Assembly (NCBI RefSeq): GCF_007992435.1
Contig: NZ_BKAG01000001.1
Location: 1 to 64,000 of the forward strand
Source: Prosthecobacter gellanilyticus
GTDB taxonomy: Bacteria > Verrucomicrobiota > Verrucomicrobiia > Verrucomicrobiales > Verrucomicrobiaceae
Direction of reading: 5' to 3'
Length of the DNA: 64,000 nucleotides
Numbering within the stretch: the stretch's first letter is position 1; every line of letters starts with the position of its first letter. This document shows positions 53,754 to 61,462 of the stretch, one piece after another. The notes beneath the pieces were generated by a model. That model was not told the DNA's origin. It did not search any database and saw only the letters and a program-made list of their open reading frames with translations. The position numbers were made by a program, and so were the translations under genes.

Positions 53754-53849
53754 CCTCTTGCGGAAATTCCTTTCTCTTGCGGTGCTCTTGATCGGAACCG
53801 CCGAAGCTGCCGAACCATTCACCGCGAGAGGAAGGATTCACGCAAGAGG
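53754..53849. repeat. Dispersed palindromic repeat, copy 2 (30/31-bp arms, 35-nt loop)
   Basis: Arms 53754-53784 and 53820-53849 are clearly related to those at 12314-12383: both begin with CTCTTGCG, contain a TTCCTT/TCCTT core and end CTCTTGCGGTG or CTCTCGCGGTG. The loop is longer and contains a GC-rich insertion. It lies between the divergent DUF1501 and cupin genes, so it is not simply a terminator. Confidence 0.75.
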
Positions 53850-53931
53850 CCCAGAATCGATGAGATGGCACCCGCCTTGCATTTTTCACCTGCACGGATG
53901 GGTGGGCCGCTTCATGGTCGCTCACCCTACC

Positions 53932-54408
53932 ATGACCCGCACTCAAGCTGACGACCTTCCCTGGACCACGCAAAACTCTCCCCAAGGCAAATACGGTGTG
54001 AGCCGGCGTGCCCTGAGCCAGGCGGCGGGAGGTCAGAAGGACATCGGCACCTGGGGTGGTGGGCATCCGTTTGATGTGGAGATCCACCGCGTGCCGCCAG
54101 GGAAGATCAATTTCCCGTTTCACGAGCATGCGGCGCAGTGGGAGGCCTACTACATCCTCAGCGGCAGCGGCGAGATGCGCACGCCGAAGGGGAATGAAGC
54201 CGTGAAGCCGGGTGATTACCTCGTGTGCCCTCCAGGCGAGGCGCATCAGCTCATCAACAGCGGCTCGGAAGATCTCACGTTCCTCGTGATTGCGGATCAT
54301 CCGGTGGCGGACATCATCCACTATCCAGATTCGAACAAGTGGCTGGCAAAGCCGCAAAAGAAGGTCTTTGAGATGCAGGAAGCGGATTACTTCAAAGGCG
54401 AGGAGTGA
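53932..54408 (+). CDS. Cupin domain-containing protein
   Basis: The open frame starts at 53758 inside the palindromic repeat, which cannot be real coding sequence, so I take ATG 53932 (ATGs at 53860 and 53914 are alternatives). 158 residues. Cupin motif 1 is FPFHEHAAQWEAYYILSGSG with two His and one Glu metal ligands; motif 2 is PGDYLVCPPGEAHQLINSG with the third His. Single-domain cupins of this type bind a metal and may be isomerases, dioxygenases or sugar-binding proteins; no substrate can be assigned. Its last 22 bases overlap the 3' end of the convergent archaemetzincin gene. Confidence 0.75.
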   Translation: MTRTQADDLPWTTQNSPQGKYGVSRRALSQAAGGQKDIGTWGGGHPFDVEIHRVPPGKINFPFHEHAAQWEAYYILSGSGEMRTPKGNEAVKPGDYLVCPPGEAHQLINSGSEDLTFLVIADHPVADIIHYPDSNKWLAKPQKKVFEMQEADYFKGEE

Positions 54409-55409
54409 GGCCGCAGCTTGCCGAGGAACTTGCGTGACCAGTCGGCCTCGTTGGTGAAGCTCTGCTCCTCATAGAAGCGCAGCAGGGATTCCTCACGCTT
54501 CAGGAGGTCAAAGCGCACATGCAGGTGCAGTTTGCGCAGGCAGACCGGGCAGAGGCGCATGGGCTGGGCGTCGGCTTCATCCAGATGGTTGGAGCCGTTC
54601 ATGAGGCACTCAAAGAACACGCAGTGCTTGATGCCAAACATGTGACCCATCTCATGTGTGAGCACCTTGCAGCTGCGCTTGAAAATGAGCGTGCTCAGAT
54701 CAGTGGCGGAGGTATCGCCATAGAAGCTGGGATCATAGCGCGCGAAGCTGAACACACCTGCACCGCCCTGGAGCATGGCCTGGCCAAAGACAAAATTCCA
54801 GCTCTCGTCTGGATACAAGTCCTCCATGGTCACGGCGATCACGGCATAAGCCACAGCAGGCTTTTGGTTAGGCAGCCAGCCGAGGATGTCCGTGGTGAGA
54901 AGCTGGCGCTTGTTCGTGTTGCTATTGATGCGGGTCTTCGCGGGCACCTTGTCCACCGGCACGGCACGCAGGATGCTGGTGGGCATGGCAAAGAACAGCT
55001 CGCAGTATCGGCGCAGCTTTTCCAATGAAGGTGCCTTGGGACCAAACTCGCCGATGGGCAGGATGGCGAGGGCACGCAGATCCGTGCGCGGTTTCACGCG
55101 AGGAAGAATGAGCCGATAAGCATCAAAGGTCTGGCCCTTCTCATCATGCTGCGCCAGCCAGTCACCAGGTCCGGCTTCTTTGATGGGCGCATGCAACGCG
55201 GCATCATCTTCAAACGCAGCGCGCTCAAGAGGCGTGGCAGTCAGCAAAGAGCCGATGGCATCGCCACGCGAAGGCCACGCGGATTTGCTGGAAGCGGTCT
55301 GTGCCTCTGCGTGAAGCAGGGTGAGGCCGAGAAAGATGCCCGCGAGGAACGGGGGGATGTTCCGGGAGGCATGGGAGCGAAAGCGGGGGGAAGGAATCGC
55401 TGGGTCCAT
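54387..55409 (-). CDS. Secreted archaemetzincin-type metalloprotease
   Basis: 340 residues with a hydrophobic N-terminal signal (PPFLAGIFLGLTLLHAEA). The zinc site HEMGHMFGIKHC (His252, Glu253, His256, His262, Cys263) is followed by Cys268 and then CPVC (Cys287, Cys290), matching the archaemetzincin pattern HExxHxxGxxxCxxxxCxM...CxxC, so a catalytic and a structural zinc are expected. Archaemetzincins are otherwise mostly cytosolic and short (about 180 aa); this one has a signal peptide and about 100 extra N-terminal residues. The target is unknown. It starts in overlap with the divergent FAD monooxygenase start codon. Confidence 0.8.
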   Translation of the reverse strand: MDPAIPSPRFRSHASRNIPPFLAGIFLGLTLLHAEAQTASSKSAWPSRGDAIGSLLTATPLERAAFEDDAALHAPIKEAGPGDWLAQHDEKGQTFDAYRLILPRVKPRTDLRALAILPIGEFGPKAPSLEKLRRYCELFFAMPTSILRAVPVDKVPAKTRINSNTNKRQLLTTDILGWLPNQKPAVAYAVIAVTMEDLYPDESWNFVFGQAMLQGGAGVFSFARYDPSFYGDTSATDLSTLIFKRSCKVLTHEMGHMFGIKHCVFFECLMNGSNHLDEADAQPMRLCPVCLRKLHLHVRFDLLKREESLLRFYEEQSFTNEADWSRKFLGKLRPHSSPLK

Positions 55410-56688
55410 GACAGGAAGATGTTTTCAGAAGTGGCTTCGCTTGCCAAGCTTCCTCATTACTCCCGTTTCAAATCATCCATCCGCCTCTTTGCGCATCGGC
55501 ATCGTCGGTTCCGGCACGGCTGGGCCTGCGGCGGCGATCTTTCTGGCACGTAGCGGGCATGAGGTGACACTGCTGGAGAGGGCACCACTGAAGCTGCCGG
55601 TCGGCGCAGGTTTCCTGCTGCAACCCACGGGTCTCAGCGTGCTAAAACAGCTAGGGCTTGAGGAGGCTCTGCTGCCGCACACGGCGCACATCACCAAGCT
55701 CTGGTGCCGCACACGCTCGGGTCGTGTGCTGCTGGATCTGCCCTACGCGGAGCTAAGCGCGGATCTCTTTGGGGCAGGCACGCATCGCGCGACTTTGCTG
55801 GATCTCCTTTTAGATGCTGCGGCACATTCAGGCGTGCGTATTTTGTGGGATGCAGCAGTCACGCACATGAGTCGTGATGCCAATGGTCGACCGATTTTGC
55901 AGGACCATCACGGCATCTCGCATGGCCCCTTTGATCTCGTGCTGATCTGTGATGGCGCGCATTCGATGCTGCGGGATCAGTCCGGCGTACGCAGTCGTGT
56001 GAGTCGTTATCCTTGGGGTGCGCTTTGGTTCATCGGCAAGCGCACGGCGGAGTTTGATCCGCAGGTGCTGTGGCAATCCGTCGGATCCACGCGGGAGCTC
56101 ACAGGCTTTCTGCCCACCGGCACGCGTGAAGATCTGCTGAGCATGTTCTGGAGTATCCGGCTGGATCAGATGGAGGCCTGGCGTCACACGCCGCTGGATG
56201 TGTGGAAGCAGCAGATCCTTTCGCTGGCGCCGCAGGCGGAGGGTTTTCTGAAGCAGATCGAATCCCACGCGCAGGTCGCCACGGCGGTGTATCACGATGT
56301 GCGCCTGCCATGCTGGCACGGCGACCGCGTGGCGATCCTGGGAGATGCCGCGCATGCCCTGAGTCCGCAGCTCGGCCAGGGTGTGAATCTGGCGCTCATG
56401 GATGCCGCCACACTGGCCTCGGCGGTGTCACGTCTGCCTTTGAGTGAAGCGCTGGCCGCCTACTCACGCGAGCGTCGTGCGCATCTGCGATTCTACCAGT
56501 TCGCAACTCGCTGGACCACGCCGTTTTTCCAATCGGATCTTTTGCCGCTCGGGTGGATGCGGGATCTGGTGTTTCCCATCATTCAAAGAGTGCCGATGCT
56601 ACGCCGCGAGATGACCGCGACGATGGCGGGCGGGAAGACAGGGCCGTTTTCGAGTTTGAAGAAATTGGCAAATGTTGATCCCACCTAG
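55408..56688 (+). CDS. FAD-dependent monooxygenase (UbiH/PHBH-like)
   Basis: 426 residues from ATG 55408; a TTG at 55441 is another option. The Rossmann FAD motif is LRIGIVGSGTAGPAAAIFLARSG, followed by LLERAPLKLPVGAGFLLQPTG. The DG motif is DLVLICDGAHSMLRD near residue 165, and the second FAD motif is GDRVAILGDAAHALSPQLGQGVNLALMDA near residue 310. This is the aromatic hydroxylase class (UbiH, PHBH, salicylate hydroxylase). The substrate is unknown; no pathway neighbours help. The ATG shares the sequence CATG with the start of the divergent archaemetzincin gene, so one of the two starts, or both promoters, must be unusual. Confidence 0.85.
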   Translation: MTGRCFQKWLRLPSFLITPVSNHPSASLRIGIVGSGTAGPAAAIFLARSGHEVTLLERAPLKLPVGAGFLLQPTGLSVLKQLGLEEALLPHTAHITKLWCRTRSGRVLLDLPYAELSADLFGAGTHRATLLDLLLDAAAHSGVRILWDAAVTHMSRDANGRPILQDHHGISHGPFDLVLICDGAHSMLRDQSGVRSRVSRYPWGALWFIGKRTAEFDPQVLWQSVGSTRELTGFLPTGTREDLLSMFWSIRLDQMEAWRHTPLDVWKQQILSLAPQAEGFLKQIESHAQVATAVYHDVRLPCWHGDRVAILGDAAHALSPQLGQGVNLALMDAATLASAVSRLPLSEALAAYSRERRAHLRFYQFATRWTTPFFQSDLLPLGWMRDLVFPIIQRVPMLRREMTATMAGGKTGPFSSLKKLANVDPT

Positions 56689-56703
56689 TTCAGGTCTGTT
56701 GTT

Positions 56704-56779
56704 ACAGGATTAACAGGATGGACAAGATTAACATGATTGATTCCTTTCCTGTTAATCCTGTTCATCTTGTGAATCCTGT
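56704..56779. repeat. Palindromic 9-nt-periodic repeat array (ACAGGATNN family)
   Basis: Left arm: four 9-nt units ACAGGATTA, ACAGGATGG, ACAAGATTA, ACATGATTG. Right arm: inverted units of the same type (complement order ACAGGATTC, ACAAGATGA, ACAGGATTA, ACAGGAAAG). It fills the gap between the monooxygenase stop and folA. As RNA it would be a long hairpin; it may end the monooxygenase transcript. Confidence 0.8.
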
Positions 56780-56799
56780 CGAATAAGCCTGCTTTCCTC

Positions 56800-57264
56800 A
56801 TGCCTCGCCTCATCGCCATCGTCGCCATGTCCTCGAACCGTGTCATCGGCCGTGATGGCACGCTGCCGTGGCATTTTCCGGAAGACCTGAAGTTCTTCAA
56901 ACGCACGACCATCGGGCATCCGATCCTCATGGGACGAACAACGTTTGAATCCATCGGTCGCCCTCTGCCTGGAAGGCAGAACGTGGTGCTAAGCCGCACG
57001 ATGGAACCGCGCGAAGGCATCACCGTGATTCGTGATGTGTCCGAGCTCGCGCAGGTGTGTCCGGACGCGGAGACCGTGTTCGTCATCGGCGGCGCGCAGG
57101 TGTATGCGGAGCTGCTGCCGAAGTGTGGTGGGCTTTACCTCACCTGGATCGAGCAAGCGTATGAGGGCGATACCTTTCTGCCAGCCTTTGAGCATCTCTT
57201 CGAACTCAAGGAAGTGCTCGAGAAGACCGAGGCCCTCGAGTTCCGATACTACGAGAAGAAGTGA
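56800..57264 (+). CDS. folA: Dihydrofolate reductase
   Basis: 154 residues, the usual length. NADPH-dependent reduction of dihydrofolate to tetrahydrofolate in the cytoplasm. Motifs: LIAIVAMSSNRVIGRDGTLPW with the Trp of the active-site loop, PEDLKFFKRTT with the catalytic acid (Asp29), ILMGRTTFESIGRPLPGRQN, NVVLSR and the NADPH-binding VFVIGGAQVY, then DTFLP. Start ATG 56800. It follows a palindromic repeat and is followed by another, so it is probably transcribed alone. thyA, a usual partner, is not in the window. Confidence 0.95.
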   Translation: MPRLIAIVAMSSNRVIGRDGTLPWHFPEDLKFFKRTTIGHPILMGRTTFESIGRPLPGRQNVVLSRTMEPREGITVIRDVSELAQVCPDAETVFVIGGAQVYAELLPKCGGLYLTWIEQAYEGDTFLPAFEHLFELKEVLEKTEALEFRYYEKK

Positions 57265-57277
57265 CGAGGCTTTTTTA

Positions 57278-57361
57278 CCACTGATAGACACTGATGAGCA
57301 CTGATGTCCAAGCCATCAGAGGGCTTGGTCAGTATCAGTGTCAATTAGTGCCCATTAGTGG
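57278..57361. repeat. Palindromic 10-nt-periodic repeat array (CACTGAT family), copy 1
   Basis: Three 10-nt units beginning CACTGAT, a central CCAAGCC/GGCTTGG stem, then three inverted units (CACTAAT/CACTGAT). Lies between the convergent folA and BatA-type genes, where it would act as a bidirectional terminator. A second copy is at 62657-62736. Confidence 0.8.
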
Positions 57362-57374
57362 TTAGCATTCTTGG

Positions 57375-59165
57375 TTACGCCGATTGAACCTTCGGAACAG
57401 GAGCATTGCTTCGTGTCCACCACCAAGATCCAAGGAGAGCCGCGAGCAGAACCAGGATCCAGAGAGAGGAGTGTGGGTCGGACTCCATGGTGGTCTCGAC
57501 CTGGGTGACTTTGAGTTTGGAGAGGTCCTGAAAGGGTTTGGCGCCGCTGAGATCAGCTTCACGAGCATCGGCGAAGTGCGCGGCGCCGGTGAGGAGAAGG
57601 GTGTCGGCCTGTTTAACCTCCAAGAAGCCTGGATGAGCAGGCGCACGCAGCAGATGAGCTTGAGCGACGGGAACGCTGATCTGGCTGGCCGGTGAGCGTG
57701 TGGCGAGCACGAGCGGAGCGGCCTTGGCATCCGAGAGATGCGCGAGCACGAGACGCTGGCGGAGATCGAAGTTCGCGGACTCGGGAGCGATCTTCTCATC
57801 ACGCACGCTTTGCAGGAAGCGATGCAGCAACACAGCGAGCGCGGGGAGCTTGCGCGCATTGCTGCTGAGCAGATCAAAATGACATATGAGCTGCTGCGCT
57901 CCGAGCGGGGTGCGGCGCAGACTGATGAGCGGCCGCTCACCCTGCCAGAGCAGCACGCGATCACGCTGATCACGCGGGACGATCATGCCTTCACGCACGA
58001 GCAGCGACTGCCAGTTGAGCCCATCAATGAGCGGATGCGACTCCGCGACGATGCTGTCACGCAGCCACGCGACTTTATCTCCCTTCGCCGGTGAGGCAAA
58101 AACCACCGCATGTTGATCCTGCCCCAGGGCGGTGCTCGGCGGCCAGACAAGGCCGCGCACATCCGCCTCGTCACTGGACATAACCAAACGTGTGTCAGAG
58201 AATTTGCCGAAGAGATCTCGCAGTTCAACACTGCCGTCCTGCACGGGCAGCGCAGGCACCTGCAGGCCGAGGATTTTGGGTTTGGGACGAAGCACGGGCA
58301 GCGTGTCGTCTAGCGTGAAAGCATCTGCCGTGAGTTGAAGGGTCAGCTCATCCTCCGTCGGGAAAGGTCCGCTGAGGGTGCGCGTTTCCTGCGCGGCGAG
58401 GGTGACCTTCGTGGGTGCAGAAGTCTTGCCACCACTGATCGCGAGCCACTCGCGATCTTGCGGCGAGGCGCTGTAGTTGCGCAAAAGGGCACGCCAGAAG
58501 AGCTGGCCGTCCTTTTCCTCCACGGTGATGCCGGCCCAACCAACATTAGGTGTTTCATGCCCGGTGGAGACGACCGCAGCTTCATAAGGCAGTTGATCCG
58601 CCAGCACGTGATCACTGATCAAAATCACGCTGCCCTCCGCACCCACGAGTCCACGAGCCGTGCGCAGCGCCGGGGTAAAATCATGCACGCCGAGCAAGGG
58701 CTGCCATTTTGAGATGGCGGCTTTCAGATCGGCAGCGGAGGCTCCGTGATAGAGAGCTGGCTCCTCAGGATCCGAGGAGAGTAGGGTTAGTTCTACACGG
58801 GCCAGGGGTGAGAGAAGCGTCTCCAGAGTGTCACGCACCGCTGTTTCGGTGTCTTTGCGAAAGGCGGACATGGAGGCGGAGCTGTCCATGACCAGGGCGA
58901 TGCGCTGCACGGCATCACTTTTCAGCCAGCGTGGTCCGGCGAGCAGCCAGGTGAGCACCAGCACCATCATGAGCTGCAGCCAGAGCGGGATGGAGGGACG
59001 CAGGCGCTCAAAACGATTGCCCGTCTCCGACTCGCGCCGCATCTGCTGCAGCAGGAAAAGCGTGGTCACTACCTCCTTGCGGCTACGCCTTTGCAGAAAG
59101 TGGATGGCCAGCACCACCGGCAGGCCGAGCAGGCACCAGAGAGCGGCGGGATGGGCGAGGAGCAT
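57375..59165 (-). CDS. BatA-type protein with von Willebrand factor A domain
   Basis: I start at 59165 (MLLAHPAALWCLLGLPVVLA), the BatA N-terminal helix; the frame is open to 59330 through repeat-rich DNA. 596 residues. A second helix (LWLQLMMVLVLTWLLAGPRWL) precedes the VWA domain (about 80-230) with MIDAS-like DSSASMS and later TPALRTARG. A long periplasmic beta-rich region follows, then a C-terminal helix (SSLWILVLLAALLGSWWW). Such proteins are found with MoxR-type ATPases in Bat clusters; none is adjacent here. The Asp-x-Ser-x-Ser metal site is intact. Confidence 0.75.
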   Translation of the reverse strand: MLLAHPAALWCLLGLPVVLAIHFLQRRSRKEVVTTLFLLQQMRRESETGNRFERLRPSIPLWLQLMMVLVLTWLLAGPRWLKSDAVQRIALVMDSSASMSAFRKDTETAVRDTLETLLSPLARVELTLLSSDPEEPALYHGASAADLKAAISKWQPLLGVHDFTPALRTARGLVGAEGSVILISDHVLADQLPYEAAVVSTGHETPNVGWAGITVEEKDGQLFWRALLRNYSASPQDREWLAISGGKTSAPTKVTLAAQETRTLSGPFPTEDELTLQLTADAFTLDDTLPVLRPKPKILGLQVPALPVQDGSVELRDLFGKFSDTRLVMSSDEADVRGLVWPPSTALGQDQHAVVFASPAKGDKVAWLRDSIVAESHPLIDGLNWQSLLVREGMIVPRDQRDRVLLWQGERPLISLRRTPLGAQQLICHFDLLSSNARKLPALAVLLHRFLQSVRDEKIAPESANFDLRQRLVLAHLSDAKAAPLVLATRSPASQISVPVAQAHLLRAPAHPGFLEVKQADTLLLTGAAHFADAREADLSGAKPFQDLSKLKVTQVETTMESDPHSSLWILVLLAALLGSWWWTRSNAPVPKVQSA

Positions 59166-59202
59166 GGGTTCTTCCACAATGAATCGCGAGAGGCGGGGAG
59201 GT

Positions 59203-59234
59203 AAATGACGAAATCCAAATGTCGAATGACGAAG
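59203..59234. repeat. Short 9-nt-periodic remnant (AAATGACGA family)
   Basis: About three units (AAATGACGA, AATCCAAAT, GTCGAATGA, then CGAA) in the 236-bp divergent gap between the BatA-type gene and argH. The pattern resembles intergenic repeats I associate with this phylum; the copy is short and may be a remnant. Confidence 0.5.
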
Positions 59235-59270
59235 GGGTCGATCCTTGGAAGGGGTTCGGAAAGAGGGCCT

Positions 59271-59309
59271 ACAGAATACACGGAAGACGCAGAAAAGGGG
59301 CACGGAGGG
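59271..59309. repeat. Short 9-nt-periodic remnant (ACAGAATAC family)
   Basis: ACAGAATAC, ACGGAAGAC, GCAGAAAAG, then GGGCACGGA: four 9-nt units with a shared purine pattern. In one frame it reads as a long run of codons (FCVFRVFCRP), which explains the false N-terminal extension of the BatA-type gene. The remainder of the gap to argH shows no gene. Confidence 0.55.
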
Positions 59310-59401
59310 AGGACCTGAACCACGCCTCATGCCTGCGGGATGCGCTTGCCTGAGGACAAACGCGGCCTACTCTCCACGCCCGTTTTCTCCTTCTAAATCC
59401 C

Positions 59402-60766
59402 ATGTGGAAAGGCCGTTTCTCCCAGCCCACCAGCCAGCTCGTGCAGAGTTATGGCGAATCCGTGTCCTTTGACTGGAGGCTTTTCGCGCATGACATCCGC
59501 GGCTCCATCGCCCATTCCAAGGGCCTCGTGAAGGCCGGGATCATCACGGCGGACGAGCAGGCGCAGATCGAAAAAGGCCTGCTCACCATCCAGCACGAGA
59601 TCGAAACCGGGAACTTCGAGTGGAAGGAATCCCTCGAGGACGTGCACATGAACATCGAGGCCGAGCTGACGAAGCGCATCGGCCCCGCTGGTGCGAAGCT
59701 GCACACGGCCCGCAGCCGCAATGACCAGGTGGCCACGGATGTGCGCCTCTACACGAGAGATGCGGTGGATGCCGTCGTGATGTTGATTCAGAGCCTTCAG
59801 CGCGCTCTTGTGGAAGCCTCCGAGCGCAGCGGCGGTGCCGTGGTGCCGGGTTACACGCATCTTCAGCGCGGCCAGCCCGTGCTCTTCGCCCATCATTTGC
59901 TGGCCTATGTGGAGATGCTCTCCCGCGACATTGCCCGCCTTCAGGATGCCCGAAAGCGCATCGATGTGATGCCACTCGGCTCGGGTGCTCTCGCCGGATC
60001 CACGATCATTCTGGATCGCGAGTATGTGGCCAAAGAGCTCGGCTTCGCCGCCGTGACGCAGAACAGCATGGATGCGGTGAGCGATCGCGATTTTGCCACG
60101 GAGGTGCTTTTTGCCATCGCGCTCTGCGGCGTGCATCTCTCGCGCTTGAGCGAGGACGTAATCCTCTGGTGCAGCGCCGAGTTCGGCTTCATCACCCTGA
60201 GTGATGCGCACACCACCGGCTCTTCCTTGATGCCGCAGAAAAAGAACCCGGATGTGGCCGAGCTTACCCGTGGGAAGTCTGGCCGCCTTGTGGGCAATCT
60301 CATGGCCATGCTGACCCTGTTGAAGGGCCTGCCGATGACCTACAACCGCGACATGCAGGAGGACAAGGAGCCGCTCTTTGACAGCCTGGACACCATCAAG
60401 GCCGCCCTGGCGGTGTTTGCGGAGATGATCGCCGGCATGGAGGTGAATGAAACCCGCACCCGTGCGGCCACCAGCGACCCCATGCTGCTCGCCACCGACC
60501 TCGCCGACTATCTGGTGAACCATGGTGTGCCCTTCCGCTCCGCCCATGAGGTAATTGGAAAGCTGGTCGCGCACAGCATCTCGGAGAAGGTGGCTTTTGC
60601 CGACATTCCACTGGCGAAGTATCAGGAGTTCTCACCGGCCTTTGAGGCAGATCTTTTTGCCTGCCTGAACCTGGAAACCGCCCTCGCCGCGCGCAAGGGC
60701 ATCGGAGCGCCCTCGCCGCAGAATGTGGCCGCCCAGATCGCCCGCTGGAAGGAGGCGCTTTCGTGA
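59402..60766 (+). CDS. argH: Argininosuccinate lyase
   Basis: 454 residues, close to the family's 457-468. It splits argininosuccinate to arginine and fumarate, the last step of arginine synthesis. The fumarase/aspartase signature GSSLMPQKKNPDVAEL carries the mobile catalytic Ser loop, and ARSRNDQVATDVRL and GYTHLQRGQPV supply the other active-site residues, including the catalytic His. Start ATG 59402 gives MWKGRFSQPTSQLVQSY, the expected N-terminus. Its stop overlaps the following Nudix gene (GTGATG), so the two are translationally coupled. argG is not in the window. Confidence 0.95.
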   Translation: MWKGRFSQPTSQLVQSYGESVSFDWRLFAHDIRGSIAHSKGLVKAGIITADEQAQIEKGLLTIQHEIETGNFEWKESLEDVHMNIEAELTKRIGPAGAKLHTARSRNDQVATDVRLYTRDAVDAVVMLIQSLQRALVEASERSGGAVVPGYTHLQRGQPVLFAHHLLAYVEMLSRDIARLQDARKRIDVMPLGSGALAGSTIILDREYVAKELGFAAVTQNSMDAVSDRDFATEVLFAIALCGVHLSRLSEDVILWCSAEFGFITLSDAHTTGSSLMPQKKNPDVAELTRGKSGRLVGNLMAMLTLLKGLPMTYNRDMQEDKEPLFDSLDTIKAALAVFAEMIAGMEVNETRTRAATSDPMLLATDLADYLVNHGVPFRSAHEVIGKLVAHSISEKVAFADIPLAKYQEFSPAFEADLFACLNLETALAARKGIGAPSPQNVAAQIARWKEALS

Positions 60767-61422
60767 TGAGCGAAGGTGGAAAGGATCTTCAAACTTCCGA
60801 GGGCAAGCAGGATGCTTGCCCCACCTTCCCGCTCGTCCATGAGCAGCCGCATCCCGGCTGGCAGACCGTCAAAGACGAGCGTGTTTTCGACAATCCGCAC
60901 ATCTCCGTGGACCGTGTGGAGGTGACCACCCCGAACCGCCAGGAGAAGCCCGTGCCCTGGATGGTGGTGAAGCGAAAAGCCGCCGTGGCCATCGCTCCCA
61001 TCACAGCGGAGGGCCAGCTGGTGATGATCCACCAGGAGCGCATTCCCGTGGCGGAGGAGTGCCTGGAGTTCCCGGCCGGGCAGATCGACTGCCCGGTGCC
61101 CGAGGTCACCTGTGATCTCGTGACAGAGACAGCTTTGCGTGAACTGGCGGAGGAGACGGGCTACGGCCTGGCCCCCGGCGGCACGCTGGAACCGCTCGGC
61201 TGGTTTTTTCCTTCGCAAGGATTTACCGACGAGCACGTTTATTTATTCAAGGCGGAGCCCGTGTGTGTCGTCAGCCATCCCTCACCGGATGGAAGCGAAC
61301 ACATCAGCCCCGTGCGACTTGTGAGCGCAGGAGAACTGCGGAGGATGATCGCTGCCAATGAGATCACCACCGCCCTGACGCTGGCACTTTACGCGCGGAT
61401 GGCGGCGAAGGGATCGATCTAA
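60766..61422 (+). CDS. Nudix hydrolase (ADP-ribose pyrophosphatase-like)
   Basis: 218 residues from ATG 60766 (a GTG at 60763 would overlap argH's stop by three bases). The Nudix helix reads ETALRELAEETGYGL with the REx(2)EE residues that bind Mg; the upstream Gly element EFPAGQIDCPVPEVTCDL is a few residues longer than the strict GX5EX7REUXEEXGU consensus. The N-terminal WQTVKDERVFDNPHISVDRV and VVKRKAAVAIAPI resemble ADP-ribose pyrophosphatases, which cleave ADP-ribose to AMP and ribose-5-phosphate. The substrate assignment is moderate. Confidence 0.8.
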   Translation: MSEGGKDLQTSEGKQDACPTFPLVHEQPHPGWQTVKDERVFDNPHISVDRVEVTTPNRQEKPVPWMVVKRKAAVAIAPITAEGQLVMIHQERIPVAEECLEFPAGQIDCPVPEVTCDLVTETALRELAEETGYGLAPGGTLEPLGWFFPSQGFTDEHVYLFKAEPVCVVSHPSPDGSEHISPVRLVSAGELRRMIAANEITTALTLALYARMAAKGSI

Positions 61423-61462
61423 ACCCCCTTACATTACCGCACCCTCATCCCTTCACCCCGTT

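Noticed and set aside
53758..53931. N-terminal extension of the cupin gene from a TTG
   Set aside because: It is made of the palindromic repeat and its flank; the cupin homology begins after 53932.
52647..53951. A 434-codon plus-strand frame opposite the orphan DUF1501 gene
   Set aside because: Antisense to a well-supported DUF1501 protein and running through the palindromic repeat; no domain seen.
59166..59330. N-terminal extension of the BatA-type gene
   Set aside because: It translates 9-nt-periodic intergenic repeats (FCVFRVFCRP...); the BatA membrane helix starts at 59165.
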